Origin: Maricaulis sp.
Lineage (GTDB): Bacteria; Pseudomonadota; Alphaproteobacteria; Caulobacterales; Maricaulaceae
Direction of reading: 5' to 3'
DNA length: 64,000 nucleotides
Assembly: GCF_030149515.1 (NCBI RefSeq)
Contig: NZ_JASBRI010000003.1
Coordinates: forward strand, 115,748-179,747
A program made the translations under genes and the position numbers. The notes under the pieces are model-generated. The model ran no database searches and had not been told where the DNA came from. It saw nothing but the letters and a program-made list of their open reading frames with translations. Each line of letters starts with the position of its first letter. Position 1 is the stretch's first letter. Below, piece after piece: positions 35,163 to 43,798 of the stretch.

Positions 35163-35705
35163 ATGTTGCGTTACGCGTTTTTCCTCGCCCCGGCCCTCAT
35201 CGCCGCACCGGTAGTGGCCCAGGACTGGACGGTCGATCACGGCGCCAGCTCGGTCGGTTTCGAAACCACCGTGTCCGGCGGCTCCGTGAACGGCACTTTT
35301 TCGGACTGGTCGGCAGAGATCGTGCTGGACCCGGACAATCTGGAAGGCGCGCGTATCGACGCGCGCGTCATGACAGCAACAGGGTCGACGGGAAATACGC
35401 AGATGGACCAGACCATGCTGTCCAATTCGGGACTGAACCCTGTCGCACACGAGGCCGCGACCTTCCTGTCCGAGGATATACGCGCCACCGACAACGGTTA
35501 CCAAGCCCACGGCACGCTGACTATCGCCGGCACGGCGCAGGACATTGTCCTGCCCTTCACACTCGACATCGCTGACGGCCGCGCCATCGCCGACAGCCGC
35601 TACACGCTCGCCCGCACCGATTATGGCGTCGGCTCGCCGAGCTGGGGCTCGGCCGCCGCAGAGGTAACGCTGATCCTGCATGTGGAGGCGAATGCGGCTC
35701 AGTAG
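35163..35705 (+). CDS. YceI-family periplasmic protein
   Basis: The 180-residue protein has a cleavable signal peptide (1-19, ending VVAQ) and a complete YceI domain with WTVDHGASSVGFETTVSGG, NPVAHEAATFLSEDI and YTLARTDYGVGSPSWG. It probably binds an isoprenoid such as a quinone-like lipid. It follows cytochrome b561 by five bases as the third gene of the YceI / b561 / YceI operon. Confidence 0.93.
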   Translation: MLRYAFFLAPALIAAPVVAQDWTVDHGASSVGFETTVSGGSVNGTFSDWSAEIVLDPDNLEGARIDARVMTATGSTGNTQMDQTMLSNSGLNPVAHEAATFLSEDIRATDNGYQAHGTLTIAGTAQDIVLPFTLDIADGRAIADSRYTLARTDYGVGSPSWGSAAAEVTLILHVEANAAQ

Positions 35706-35744
35706 GCTTGCGTGCCGGGGTGACGAAGCGCTAGCTCAGGCGTC

Positions 35745-36686
35745 ATGAGTGCCCCGATCAAGCCCGCCACGTCCGAAAGCATCGAGGAAGCCGCCGCCAT
35801 TCTGCGCGCAGGCGGCCTTGTCGCCATGCCGACCGAGACCGTTTACGGCCTCGCCGCCGATGCGTCGAACTCCGATGCAATCACCCGGCTCTACGAAGTG
35901 AAGGGCCGGCCACGCTTCAATCCGCTGATCGCCCATGTCACGGGACCGCGCATGGCCAGGACTGTGGCCGAATGGCCCGAACTGGGCAGCAAGCTGGCCG
36001 GCGCTTTCTGGCCCGGACCGCTGACCCTGGTCCTGCCGAAGAAGCCCGGTGCGGCCATTGCCGATATCGCCAATGCGGGGCTGGACAGCCTGGCCCTGCG
36101 CGCGCCGGCGCACCCCGCCGCACGCACGCTCCTGTCGGTGTTCGGCAGCCCGCTGGTCGCGCCGAGCGCCAACCTGTCCGGCACGATCAGCCCGACCACC
36201 GCCGCCCACGTTGCCGAAAGCCTCGGCGAGGCCGTCGATCTGATTCTCGATGGCGGCACCTGCACGATCGGCGTGGAATCCACCGTCATCGCGATTGACG
36301 AAGACAAGGCCGTCCTGTTCCGGCCCGGCGGCCTGGACCGGGCCCAGATTGAAGCGATCGCCGGCCCGCTCGGCACGCCTGACGAAGCGGCCGCACCGGC
36401 CAGCCCGGGGATGCTGAAAAGCCATTATGCGCCAAACGCGGCCATGCGGCTCAATGTGACCGAGAAGCAGCCGGGCGAACTACTGCTGGGTTTCGGGGAT
36501 ATCGGCGGAGACCTGAACCTGTCTGCCGAAGGTGATCTGGCGGAAGCTGCCAAACGCCTCTTCTCCGGCCTGCGTGAGCTCGATGCCCGCAAACCGGACC
36601 GCATAGCGGTTGCGCCAGTCCCGGAACAGGGTTTGGGTGAAGCCATCAATGACCGTTTGCAACGCGCCGCCGCACCGAAGGACTGA
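35745..36686 (+). CDS. tsaC: Threonylcarbamoyl-AMP synthase (Sua5 form)
   Basis: The 313-residue enzyme makes threonylcarbamoyl-AMP for the t6A modification of ANN-decoding tRNAs. The YrdC domain (about 10-200) has GLVAMPTETVYGLAADA, KGRPRFNPLIAHV and SANLSGTISPTT. The linker GMLKSHYAPNA and a C-terminal Sua5 domain follow, so this is the long form. It ends seven bases before the FAD-oxidase gene. Confidence 0.95.
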   Translation: MSAPIKPATSESIEEAAAILRAGGLVAMPTETVYGLAADASNSDAITRLYEVKGRPRFNPLIAHVTGPRMARTVAEWPELGSKLAGAFWPGPLTLVLPKKPGAAIADIANAGLDSLALRAPAHPAARTLLSVFGSPLVAPSANLSGTISPTTAAHVAESLGEAVDLILDGGTCTIGVESTVIAIDEDKAVLFRPGGLDRAQIEAIAGPLGTPDEAAAPASPGMLKSHYAPNAAMRLNVTEKQPGELLLGFGDIGGDLNLSAEGDLAEAAKRLFSGLRELDARKPDRIAVAPVPEQGLGEAINDRLQRAAAPKD

Positions 36687-36692
36687 ACCGAC

Positions 36693-38105
36693 ATGACCGC
36701 CGCCGTCACCCTGCCCGCCGATCTGATCGACCGCCTCAAGGCCGCTCTGGGCCCGAAGGGCTGGAGCGAGGACCCGCACGAAGTGGCACCGCACGTCGAG
36801 GACTGGCGCGGCCGGTACAAGGGCCAGACCCCGATCCTGCTCAAGCCGGGGACGACGGACGAGGTCGCAGCAGCCGTGAGATTGTGCGCCGAAGCGGGTG
36901 TGGCGATCACACCTCAGGGCGGCAACACCTCGCTGTGCGGGGCCGCGACACCGCAGGGCGAAGTGCTGATCACGCTGAAACGGATGACCGCTGTGCGCGA
37001 GGTCGATGCCGACAATGATTCGATGACCGTCGAGGCCGGCTGTGTTCTGGAAAACCTGCAAAGGACCGCAGAGGAGGCAAACCGGCTTTTCCCGCTCTCG
37101 CTGGGTTCGCAGGGCTCCGCGATGATCGGCGGGCTGATCTCCACCAATGCCGGAGGTGTGCACGTCTTGCGCTACGGCATGACACGGGAACTGGTTCTCG
37201 GTTTGGAAGCGGTGCTCCCTGACGGAACCATCTGGTCCGGCCTGACGGGACTGCGCAAGGACAATATGGGCTACGATCTCAAGCAATTGCTGATCGGCGC
37301 GGAAGGAACGCTGGGCATCATCACTGCCGCGACGCTGAAACTCTTTCCGCGGCCCGGCCGGACCGAAGTCGCCTTCATCGGCCTCAACTCAGCCGCCGAT
37401 GCGGTAAAGTTCCTGGGCCTGGCCAAACAGGTCTCCGGCGGGGCTGTGACAGCCTTCGAGCTGATGCCGCGCATGGCGCTGGACATGGTGCTGGAGCACG
37501 TATCCGGCACCCGCGATCCGCTGGAAACGGCGCATGACTGGTATGTCGTCTGCGAGATGAGTTTCGGCCGGCCGGACGGCGCCCGCGAAACCATGGAAGC
37601 CGCACTGGAGCGGGGATTCGAGGCCGGTCTTGTACAGGATGCGGCCCTGGCGGAGAACGAGTCCCAGATCGAGGATTTCTGGCGCCTGCGCGAGACCATC
37701 GCCGAGGCCGAACGCGCACATGGCAAGGCGGTCAAGCACGATATCTCCATTCCGGTCTCCAAAATGCCCGCCTTCATCGCCGAGGCGGCGGAGACGGTCG
37801 AGGCCGAATTCGACAATGCTCTCGTCATCGCCTTCGGCCATGTCGGCGACGGCAATGTCCATTTCAACGTCGCCCCGCGCGACGCCGGGGGGCCCGATGT
37901 GCTCGCCCGGGCCGACGCGGTCTCGAAACGCGTCTACGACCTGGTTGACGGGTATGGCGGCTCGATCTCGGCGGAGCACGGGATCGGCATTCTCAAGCGC
38001 GAGGAACTGGCCGCGCGCAAGCCGGTCGATGTCGCCGTGATGCGGGCGATCAAGCGGGCCCTTGACCCGCAAGGCATCATGAATCCGCGGGTCTTGCTGG
38101 GCTGA
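36693..38105 (+). CDS. FAD-linked 2-hydroxyacid oxidase/dehydrogenase
   Basis: The 470-residue protein has an N-terminal FAD_binding_4 domain (about 40-180, with PQGGNTSLCGAATPQ, LGSQGSAMIGGLISTNAGG) and a C-terminal FAD-oxidase domain with FGHVGDGNVHFNV and GSISAEHGIGILKREEL, whose histidines bind metal. This is the GlcD / D-2-hydroxyglutarate dehydrogenase / D-lactate dehydrogenase superfamily. The length and the AEHGIG motif fit D-2-hydroxyglutarate dehydrogenase-like enzymes best. It is co-directional with tsaC. Confidence 0.93.
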   Translation: MTAAVTLPADLIDRLKAALGPKGWSEDPHEVAPHVEDWRGRYKGQTPILLKPGTTDEVAAAVRLCAEAGVAITPQGGNTSLCGAATPQGEVLITLKRMTAVREVDADNDSMTVEAGCVLENLQRTAEEANRLFPLSLGSQGSAMIGGLISTNAGGVHVLRYGMTRELVLGLEAVLPDGTIWSGLTGLRKDNMGYDLKQLLIGAEGTLGIITAATLKLFPRPGRTEVAFIGLNSAADAVKFLGLAKQVSGGAVTAFELMPRMALDMVLEHVSGTRDPLETAHDWYVVCEMSFGRPDGARETMEAALERGFEAGLVQDAALAENESQIEDFWRLRETIAEAERAHGKAVKHDISIPVSKMPAFIAEAAETVEAEFDNALVIAFGHVGDGNVHFNVAPRDAGGPDVLARADAVSKRVYDLVDGYGGSISAEHGIGILKREELAARKPVDVAVMRAIKRALDPQGIMNPRVLLG

Positions 38106-38109
38106 CGCG

Positions 38110-39174
38110 TTACCCGGCGACAGAACGCAGATACTCCCGGCCGAAATCCACTTTCAGCGCGGCCCATAGCGGCAGGTGGTCGGACATCTGATGGGTGCGC
38201 CAATAGGTGCGGTAGTAAAGCGACTTGTTGCCACGCGGCTCGCCACGGGACGTGATGTCGTAGGCTTCACCCATATCGGGAATGTAGAGCGTCTCGTCCG
38301 CTTCCCGGTAGACCACCTTGTAGAAGTCGAACGCACCCGCCGCGATGATCTGGTCGCGGGCGAGGTTGGGCGTCATGAACGCCATCTGATCGAAGAAACG
38401 CTCTTCCTTGCCGACATTGGTCACCTTCTGCAGGCCGGGCGGAATGGTGAAGCCGGCATCGGTCAGCGCCTGAAAAGTCACGTCGTCGGGTGCGAAGATA
38501 TTGAAATCGCCCAGCAGGATCAGATTATTTGCCCAGGCATGATCCTCCCTGGCGCGGTCGGCCATGAAGTCGGCGATTTCGCGGATCTCACGTTCGCGCT
38601 TTGGATCGTCGGCCCGGCTCTCGCCATATACGATGTGGACCGTCGACAGCATGAATTTGAACCAGCCGGCCTGAAATCCCACTACATAGGGTGTGCGCGC
38701 CAGCTGTTGCGAGGGCGTATAGACCAGTTTGCGATTGCCGTCGCGCGTCTCGATGGGCGGGATGACCACCTCGCCTGCCAGGCCGCCGAAGCGGACCTTG
38801 CGGCTGTCATAGAGAAAGGCCATGCGCTCACTGTTGCCCTGCGTGCCGCCGGTCACGTCGGTGACCAGATAGTTCCACCAGCGCCCCAGCAGACCGCGCA
38901 ACTTTTCCAGCGGCGCAGTGTCCAGTCGCACTTCCTGCAGTGCCACAAGGTCAAAGCGGGAAATGATCTCCGCGATATAGTGATAGGGCTCGATCCCGCG
39001 CAGGCCGTAGGCCCGACTGTCGAACTCGCGAATATTCCACGTCGCCAGCAACAGCGTGTCGTCCAGCGTCTTGGACGGAATTTCGGCATCCAGCTTGTCG
39101 CCAAGGCGCAGGAGCCGATCGGCGATCCGCCTTTGCACCGGATCGGCCGCCTCCAGATCGTAGAAGAACGACAT
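38110..39174 (-). CDS. Endonuclease/exonuclease/phosphatase-fold protein
   Basis: From the ATG at 39174 (GGGAGGGG upstream) the product has 354 residues. It has the EEP-family motifs LATWNIREFDS, LVALQEVR, ILLGDFNIFAPDD and the final SDHLPLWAALKVDF, giving a complete metal-dependent catalytic site. There is no signal peptide, so action on cytoplasmic nucleic acid or phosphoesters is likely but not defined. A longer reading from 39528 would run antisense through yaaA and is rejected. It is divergent from yaaA. Confidence 0.88.
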   Translation of the reverse strand: MSFFYDLEAADPVQRRIADRLLRLGDKLDAEIPSKTLDDTLLLATWNIREFDSRAYGLRGIEPYHYIAEIISRFDLVALQEVRLDTAPLEKLRGLLGRWWNYLVTDVTGGTQGNSERMAFLYDSRKVRFGGLAGEVVIPPIETRDGNRKLVYTPSQQLARTPYVVGFQAGWFKFMLSTVHIVYGESRADDPKREREIREIADFMADRAREDHAWANNLILLGDFNIFAPDDVTFQALTDAGFTIPPGLQKVTNVGKEERFFDQMAFMTPNLARDQIIAAGAFDFYKVVYREADETLYIPDMGEAYDITSRGEPRGNKSLYYRTYWRTHQMSDHLPLWAALKVDFGREYLRSVAG

Positions 39175-39283
39175 CATCCCCTCCCGGCTGTCGCGCACTG
39201 AAGTGTACAACCGAAACGGGAATGGAACCACTGGCATCGCGTCACTGCGCGCCTTATCTTGTCGCCGAAAGGAGATTCCCACG

Positions 39284-40069
39284 ATGCTCGTCCTGCTCTC
39301 CCCGGCCAAAGCCATGAATTTCGATCCGATCGAGCGCGATTTGCCCGCGACCACGCCGGCATTGATCGACGACACGCGGGTCCTGTCGAAGACGACGCGG
39401 CAGCTGACTATCTCCAAGATCAAGACGATGATGGGGATCAGCGACGATCTGGCGAAACTCAATCGCGAGCGCTTCCAGGCGTTTGACGCGGAAATACCGG
39501 GCGAGAAACAGGCTGCCTTCGCTTTCAATGGCGAGGTCTACCGCGGGCTGGATGCTGCCACGCTGAGTGACGAGGACTTGGCTTGGGCGCAGGATCGCCT
39601 GCGCCACCTATCCGGCATGTACGGTGTGCTGCGCCCGCTGGATGCGATCCACCCCTACCGGCTGGAAATGGGCCGCAAGCTGCACACCCGCCGCGGAGAA
39701 AATCTCTACGATTTCTGGGGCGACCGGATCGCGAAGGAACTCAACCGCCTGCAGGAGGGCGAGCGCGATCCGGTCGTGCTCAACCTGGCCTCCAACGAGT
39801 ATTTCAAGTCGGTCGATCGCAGGAAGCTCAAGGCTCGCGTGGTCACGGCGAACTTCAAGGAAGAAAAGGACGGCCAGCTGCGCACGCTCATGGTCTTCGC
39901 CAAACAGGCCCGTGGCATGATGGCCCGCTGGGTCATCCAGAGCCGCGTCGAGGACCCGGCCGAACTGACGAAATTCGAAGCAAGCGGCTACCGGTTCGAA
40001 CCGGATGCGTCGAGCGAGGACGAACTCTTGTTTACCCGGCCCCAGCCGGCAGCGGCGAAAGCGGCTTGA
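39284..40069 (+). CDS. yaaA: YaaA-family peroxide-stress protein
   Basis: The 261-residue protein starts LVLLSPAKAMNFDP and has GEVYRGLDAATL, LSGMYGVLRPLDAIHPYRLEM and NLASNEYFKSVD, the hallmarks of YaaA/DUF328. E. coli YaaA lowers free iron and protects against hydrogen peroxide. The start at 39284 has AAGGAG ten bases upstream. It is divergent from the nuclease-fold gene and followed by bdhA after 93 bases in which I see nothing. Confidence 0.95.
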   Translation: MLVLLSPAKAMNFDPIERDLPATTPALIDDTRVLSKTTRQLTISKIKTMMGISDDLAKLNRERFQAFDAEIPGEKQAAFAFNGEVYRGLDAATLSDEDLAWAQDRLRHLSGMYGVLRPLDAIHPYRLEMGRKLHTRRGENLYDFWGDRIAKELNRLQEGERDPVVLNLASNEYFKSVDRRKLKARVVTANFKEEKDGQLRTLMVFAKQARGMMARWVIQSRVEDPAELTKFEASGYRFEPDASSEDELLFTRPQPAAAKAA

Positions 40070-40162
40070 GACTTGTTGGCTGCCCTGCAGCGCTTGCCTC
40101 ACACTTGACCCCGCCCCCGCCTTCCCCTTTCTTGCCCGAAACTCAAACTTGAAAGGTGGTTC

Positions 40163-40963
40163 ATGTCTGCGATCCGTACCGATCTGTCCGGCCAGGTAGC
40201 CCTTGTCACAGGTTCGACCAGCGGCATCGGCGCTGCCATGGCCGAGGCGCTGGCGGAGAACGGTGCCCATGTGATCCTCAACGGGCTGGGCGATGCCGGC
40301 GGGATCGAGACCCTGCGGGCAAGGATCGCCGCCGATCACGGTGTTGAGGTCCGCTACCACCCCGCCAACATGCTCAAGCCGGACGAGATTGCCGACATGG
40401 TCGGCTTTGCCGACAGGGAGTTCGGTCGTCTGGACATCCTGATGAACAATGCGGGAATCCAGCATGTCGCACCGGTGGACGAGTTCCCCGAAGAGAAGTG
40501 GGACGCGATTATCGCCATCAATCTCACCTCGGTCTTCCACGCCGCCAAGGCGGCCCTGCCGATCATGAAACGCCAGGGCAAGGGGCGGATCGTCAACCTG
40601 GCCTCGGCGCATGGGCTGGTCGCCTCGCCCTTCAAGTCGGCCTATGTGGCGGCCAAGCACGGCGTCATGGGCTTCACCAAGACGCTGGCCCTCGAGGTCG
40701 CGGAAGCCGGAATCACCTGCAATGCCATCTGCCCGGGCTATGTCAAAACGCCGCTGGTGGAAAACCAGATCGCCGACACGGCCAAGGCGCGCGGCATTTC
40801 TGAAGAGGAGGTGGTGCGTGACGTGATGCTGGCCGCTCAGCCGACCAAGCAATTCGTCACCTACGATCAGCTGGCCGGGGCGCTGCTCTACCTTGTCTCA
40901 AGCGCGGGAGCCAATATGAATGGGTCCTGGATCAGCGTGGACGGCGGATGGACGGCGAAGTGA
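40163..40963 (+). CDS. bdhA: 3-hydroxybutyrate dehydrogenase
   Basis: The 266-residue SDR has TGSTSGIG for NAD binding, the NNAGIQHVAPVDEFPEEKWD segment and YVAAKHG as catalytic Tyr/Lys. It also carries NAICPGYVKTPLVENQI and AQPTKQFVTYDQLAGALLYL, all characteristic of D-3-hydroxybutyrate dehydrogenase. It interconverts 3-hydroxybutyrate and acetoacetate in polyhydroxybutyrate or ketone metabolism. AAAGGTGG lies ahead of the start. Confidence 0.94.
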   Translation: MSAIRTDLSGQVALVTGSTSGIGAAMAEALAENGAHVILNGLGDAGGIETLRARIAADHGVEVRYHPANMLKPDEIADMVGFADREFGRLDILMNNAGIQHVAPVDEFPEEKWDAIIAINLTSVFHAAKAALPIMKRQGKGRIVNLASAHGLVASPFKSAYVAAKHGVMGFTKTLALEVAEAGITCNAICPGYVKTPLVENQIADTAKARGISEEEVVRDVMLAAQPTKQFVTYDQLAGALLYLVSSAGANMNGSWISVDGGWTAK

Positions 40964-40984
40964 GCCCGACAACCCATTTCATCG

Positions 40985-41437
40985 ATGTCTGAGCGGGACC
41001 GGCCGATCGCGGGGGCCGGGATCGTCGTGTTTCGCGGCGACGACGTCCTGCTGATCCGGCGGGGCAAACCGCCCTATGAGGGCGAGTGGTCGCTGCCGGG
41101 CGGCAAGATCGAATACGGCGAGACCGCCGCGGAAGCCGCACTGAGAGAGTTGATGGAGGAGACCGGCACGACGGCCCGCATCGCCGGCCTGATCGACGTC
41201 ATCGACAGTATCGGTGCGCGCGAACCGGGCCGGCCGGGCGACTGGCACTACGTCCTGATCGACTTTGCCGGCATCTGGACGGGCGGCGATCCGGTGGCCG
41301 CGGACGATGTTTCGGAAGCTGCCTTCTTTCCCTATGAGGAGGCCGTGAGGCGCACGCGCTGGGACCGGACACGCGATGTTCTCGGACGGGCCCGCGACAT
41401 CGTCAAGGCCTTGAGCGCGCCACAATCCGGGGCATGA
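40985..41437 (+). CDS. NUDIX hydrolase
   Basis: The 150-residue protein has a perfect NUDIX box: GGKIEYGETAAEAALREL followed by MEETGT, with the metal-binding RELMEE. The upstream PIAGAGIVVFRGDDVLLIRRG strand and the GEWSLPGG segment resemble ADP-ribose pyrophosphatase or nucleotide-sanitising enzymes; the substrate is undefined. It lies 21 bases after bdhA, and its stop overlaps the next start by four bases. Confidence 0.93.
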   Translation: MSERDRPIAGAGIVVFRGDDVLLIRRGKPPYEGEWSLPGGKIEYGETAAEAALRELMEETGTTARIAGLIDVIDSIGAREPGRPGDWHYVLIDFAGIWTGGDPVAADDVSEAAFFPYEEAVRRTRWDRTRDVLGRARDIVKALSAPQSGA

Positions 41438-41847
41438 TGCGCCGCATGCGCACACTTTGCCTTCTCTGTCTGTCCCTCGTTCTCGCCGGCCCGGCCGAAG
41501 CGCAAAAGCCGCGCGACATCGTCCAGACGCCGATCGAGGACGAGGTCGACCGGGACCGCACCCTGCCCTTCCTGGCCTACACGCTGGGCGAGCTGCACTA
41601 CCTGGCCTATGCCTGCGAAGGCCCCGACGCGCAGGAATGGCGCGGGCGCATGGTCGAACTGCTGGCCATGGAGGCAGCGGACAATGGACGCTTCCGCGAC
41701 CGGCTGATCGACAGTTTCAATGAAGGCTATCGCTCCCAGCAGCGCTATCGGGCCCGCTGCGGGATCGAGGCCGACGCCGAACGCCGCGCCCTGGCCCATC
41801 GCGGCCGCGATCTCTCGGAAATGATGCGCTCGGCCTATTTTGACTGA
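41434..41847 (+). CDS. TIGR02301-family exported protein
   Basis: The 137-residue protein has a signal peptide (about 1-23, ending AEAQ) and the TIGR02301 core: YTLGELHYLAYACEGPDAQEWR, FRDRLIDSFNEGYRSQQRYRARC and RGRDLSEMMRSAYFD. Two cysteines could form a disulfide. The family is largely confined to alphaproteobacteria and its function is unknown. It is coupled to the NUDIX gene by a four-base overlap. Confidence 0.9.
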   Translation: MMRRMRTLCLLCLSLVLAGPAEAQKPRDIVQTPIEDEVDRDRTLPFLAYTLGELHYLAYACEGPDAQEWRGRMVELLAMEAADNGRFRDRLIDSFNEGYRSQQRYRARCGIEADAERRALAHRGRDLSEMMRSAYFD

Positions 41848-41886
41848 GGCATGCCTGCTACATCCTGACAGAAGGATGGCGGTAGA

Positions 41887-41965
41887 GGGACACAAGTCTT
41901 GCTTGTCCCGTTTCAAAACCCCTCATGTCCCGCTATTGATTCAGCTTGGGTCATGAGGGGAGACC
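41887..41965 (+). promoter_or_regulatory. Two hairpins in the leader of the efflux operon
   Basis: A bulged stem GGGACA/AAG...CTTGTCCC occupies 41887-41909. A perfect nine-base inverted repeat follows: CCCCTCATG (41919-41927) and CATGAGGGG (41952-41960) with a 24-base loop. The right arm contains the GAGGGG ribosome site of the gene starting at 41966, so folding would block translation. TTCAGCTTGGGTCAT (41940-41954) in the loop resembles the element shared by the glycine-zipper genes. Confidence 0.5.
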
Positions 41966-42988
41966 ATGTCAGATCGCCGTTCACAGCTTGAATCCTTGAG
42001 TATAGACCGGGGCGACGATGAGGGCCGCACCGGCGTTCCGGTCGGCGTGACCGCCGTGATTGCCCTTCTCATCGGCGGAGCTTCGGCGGGCGCGACCTGG
42101 TATTTCACCCGCGGCGAAGCGCCGGAACCGGCCCAGCCGCCGGCTGCCGCGCAACCCGCCCAGACTGCGCCCAGCGAGCTGGTCTCGCCGGCACCGGCCC
42201 AGACCAGTTCGCGCGCGTCCGGCCTGGTGGCGTCGGGCTATGTCGTCGCCCGGCGCCAGGCCACGGTTTCCGCCGAGATTACCGGCCGGATCAGCGATGT
42301 GCCCGTGGAAGAAGGAACGGTCGTCGAGGATGGCGAAGTCGTCGCCCGCCTGGACGACGAACGCGCCCGTATCCAGCTGCAATTGCTCGAAGCCCAGCGA
42401 GAGGCGGCCGCGGCGCGTACCCGTTCGCTGCTGGCCCAGCTGGCCGAAGCGGAACGCGTGGCCGCGCGAGCCCAGACCCTCGCGGAACGCTCGATCGGTT
42501 CGGAAGCCGCCGTGACCGCCGCCAGGGCCCAGGCCGACAGCCTGACCGCCCAGATAAATGCAGCCCGCGCCGATTACCAGGCCGCCGACGCCCAAGTGGA
42601 AAGCCAGGAGGACCTGGTCGACCGCCACATCGTGCGCGCGCCCTTTGCCGGTGTCGTTGTAGCCAAGAACGCCCAGGTCGGCGAAATCCTGTCGCCTGCA
42701 TCGGCCGGCGGCGGCTTCACCCGGACCGGTGTCGCCACACTTGTGGACATGGACTCGCTGGAGCTGGAAGTGGACGTCAATGAAGGCCAGATCGGCCGCG
42801 TGACGCCGGGCCAGCGTGTCGAGGCCCGTCTCGACGCCTATCCCGACTGGCGCATCCCAGCCCATGTGGAAGCCATCATCCCGACCGCTGACCGGGCCCG
42901 GGCCACCATTACCGTGCGTGTCGCATTCGACGAGCGCGACGATCGCATTTTGCCGGACATGGCCGCGCGCGTAGTCTTTGTCGAGTAG
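41966..42988 (+). CDS. HlyD/MacA-family periplasmic adaptor
   Basis: The 340-residue protein has an N-terminal membrane anchor (about 20-42) and a Pro/Ala-rich linker. A lipoyl half-motif (VASGYVVARRQATVSAEITGR) and a coiled-coil hairpin (about 120-205, Ala/Arg/Glu-rich) follow. The second lipoyl half is VDRHIVRAPFAGVVVAKNAQ, and the beta-barrel end has VEARLDAYPDWRIPA. It would bridge an inner-membrane ABC exporter to an outer-membrane channel. It heads a four-gene operon with an ATPase and two FtsX-type permeases. Confidence 0.93.
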   Translation: MSDRRSQLESLSIDRGDDEGRTGVPVGVTAVIALLIGGASAGATWYFTRGEAPEPAQPPAAAQPAQTAPSELVSPAPAQTSSRASGLVASGYVVARRQATVSAEITGRISDVPVEEGTVVEDGEVVARLDDERARIQLQLLEAQREAAAARTRSLLAQLAEAERVAARAQTLAERSIGSEAAVTAARAQADSLTAQINAARADYQAADAQVESQEDLVDRHIVRAPFAGVVVAKNAQVGEILSPASAGGGFTRTGVATLVDMDSLELEVDVNEGQIGRVTPGQRVEARLDAYPDWRIPAHVEAIIPTADRARATITVRVAFDERDDRILPDMAARVVFVE

Positions 42989-43007
42989 AAGAGCTTTAAT
43001 TTACAAA

Positions 43008-43025
43008 GTGGAGTCTCTGCTCCAC
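43008..43025 (+). other. Small hairpin between adaptor and ATPase genes
   Basis: GTGGAG pairs with CTCCAC across loop TCTCTG, 19 bases after the adaptor stop. There is no T-run, so an mRNA processing or stability element is more likely than a terminator. The remaining leader to 43097 shows nothing else. Confidence 0.35.
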
Positions 43026-43096
43026 ACTGACAGACCGCCGCACGCCTCCGGTACCGGATACGGCACGCGGCACCGGAGACAAGGGGAGTGGAACCC

Positions 43097-43798
43097 GTGG
43101 CATCGCTTTACGAACTAAAAGACCTGTCCAAAAGCTATACGCGGGGCAAGGAATCCATCGCGATTTTCGAACATCTCACAATGTCCATCCCGCAGGGTGA
43201 TTTCATCGCCATCATGGGACCGTCCGGCTCGGGCAAGACTACCCTGCTCAACCTGCTGGGCGGTATCGACCGGCCTTCTTCCGGCGCGGTCGAGTGCGAA
43301 GGCGTGCGGGTCGACAAACTGTCCGAAGGCAAGCTGGCCAAATGGCGCTCGGAGAATGTCGGCTTCATTTTCCAGTTCTACAATCTGATGCCCACCCTCA
43401 CCGCGGCGCAGAATGTGGAACTCCCGCTGCTCCTGACCAAACTGTCCGGAAAACAGCGCAAGGAACGGGTGAAGACCGCGCTCGATATCGTCGGCCTGGC
43501 CGACCGCGCCGGGCACCGTCCGCGTCAATTGTCCGGCGGCCAGCAACAGCGTGTCGCCATCGCCCGCGCCATTGTCGCCGATCCCAAGGTTCTGCTGTGC
43601 GACGAGCCGACGGGCGATCTCGACCGGGCCTCGGCCGACGAGATCCTGGAAACACTGCAACTGCTGAACAAGGACCTCGGCAAGACGATCGTCATGGTCA
43701 CCCACGACCCGTCCGCCGCCAAATACGCCCAGCGTGAGCTGCATCTCGACAAGGGCCGTTTCGTCGAAAAGGAACTCAATCCGGAGCCGGCACAATGA
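43097..43798 (+). CDS. ABC transporter ATP-binding protein (MacB/LolD type)
   Basis: The product has 233 residues from GTG at 43097, placed eight bases after GGGGAG; a GTG at 43088 lies too close to that site. Walker A is GPSGSGKTTLL, the signature is LSGGQQQRVAIARAIV, and Walker B is VLLCDEPTGDLD, with the H-loop in MVTHDPSAAKYA. The Q-loop FIFQFYNLMPTLTA is that of the LolD/MacB exporter branch. It energises the two FtsX-like permeases downstream, the first of which overlaps it by four bases. Confidence 0.95.
   Translation: MASLYELKDLSKSYTRGKESIAIFEHLTMSIPQGDFIAIMGPSGSGKTTLLNLLGGIDRPSSGAVECEGVRVDKLSEGKLAKWRSENVGFIFQFYNLMPTLTAAQNVELPLLLTKLSGKQRKERVKTALDIVGLADRAGHRPRQLSGGQQQRVAIARAIVADPKVLLCDEPTGDLDRASADEILETLQLLNKDLGKTIVMVTHDPSAAKYAQRELHLDKGRFVEKELNPEPAQ

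Noticed and set aside
39175..39528. Longer start for the nuclease-fold protein.
   Set aside because: It would run antisense into yaaA; the ATG at 39174 has an ideal ribosome site.
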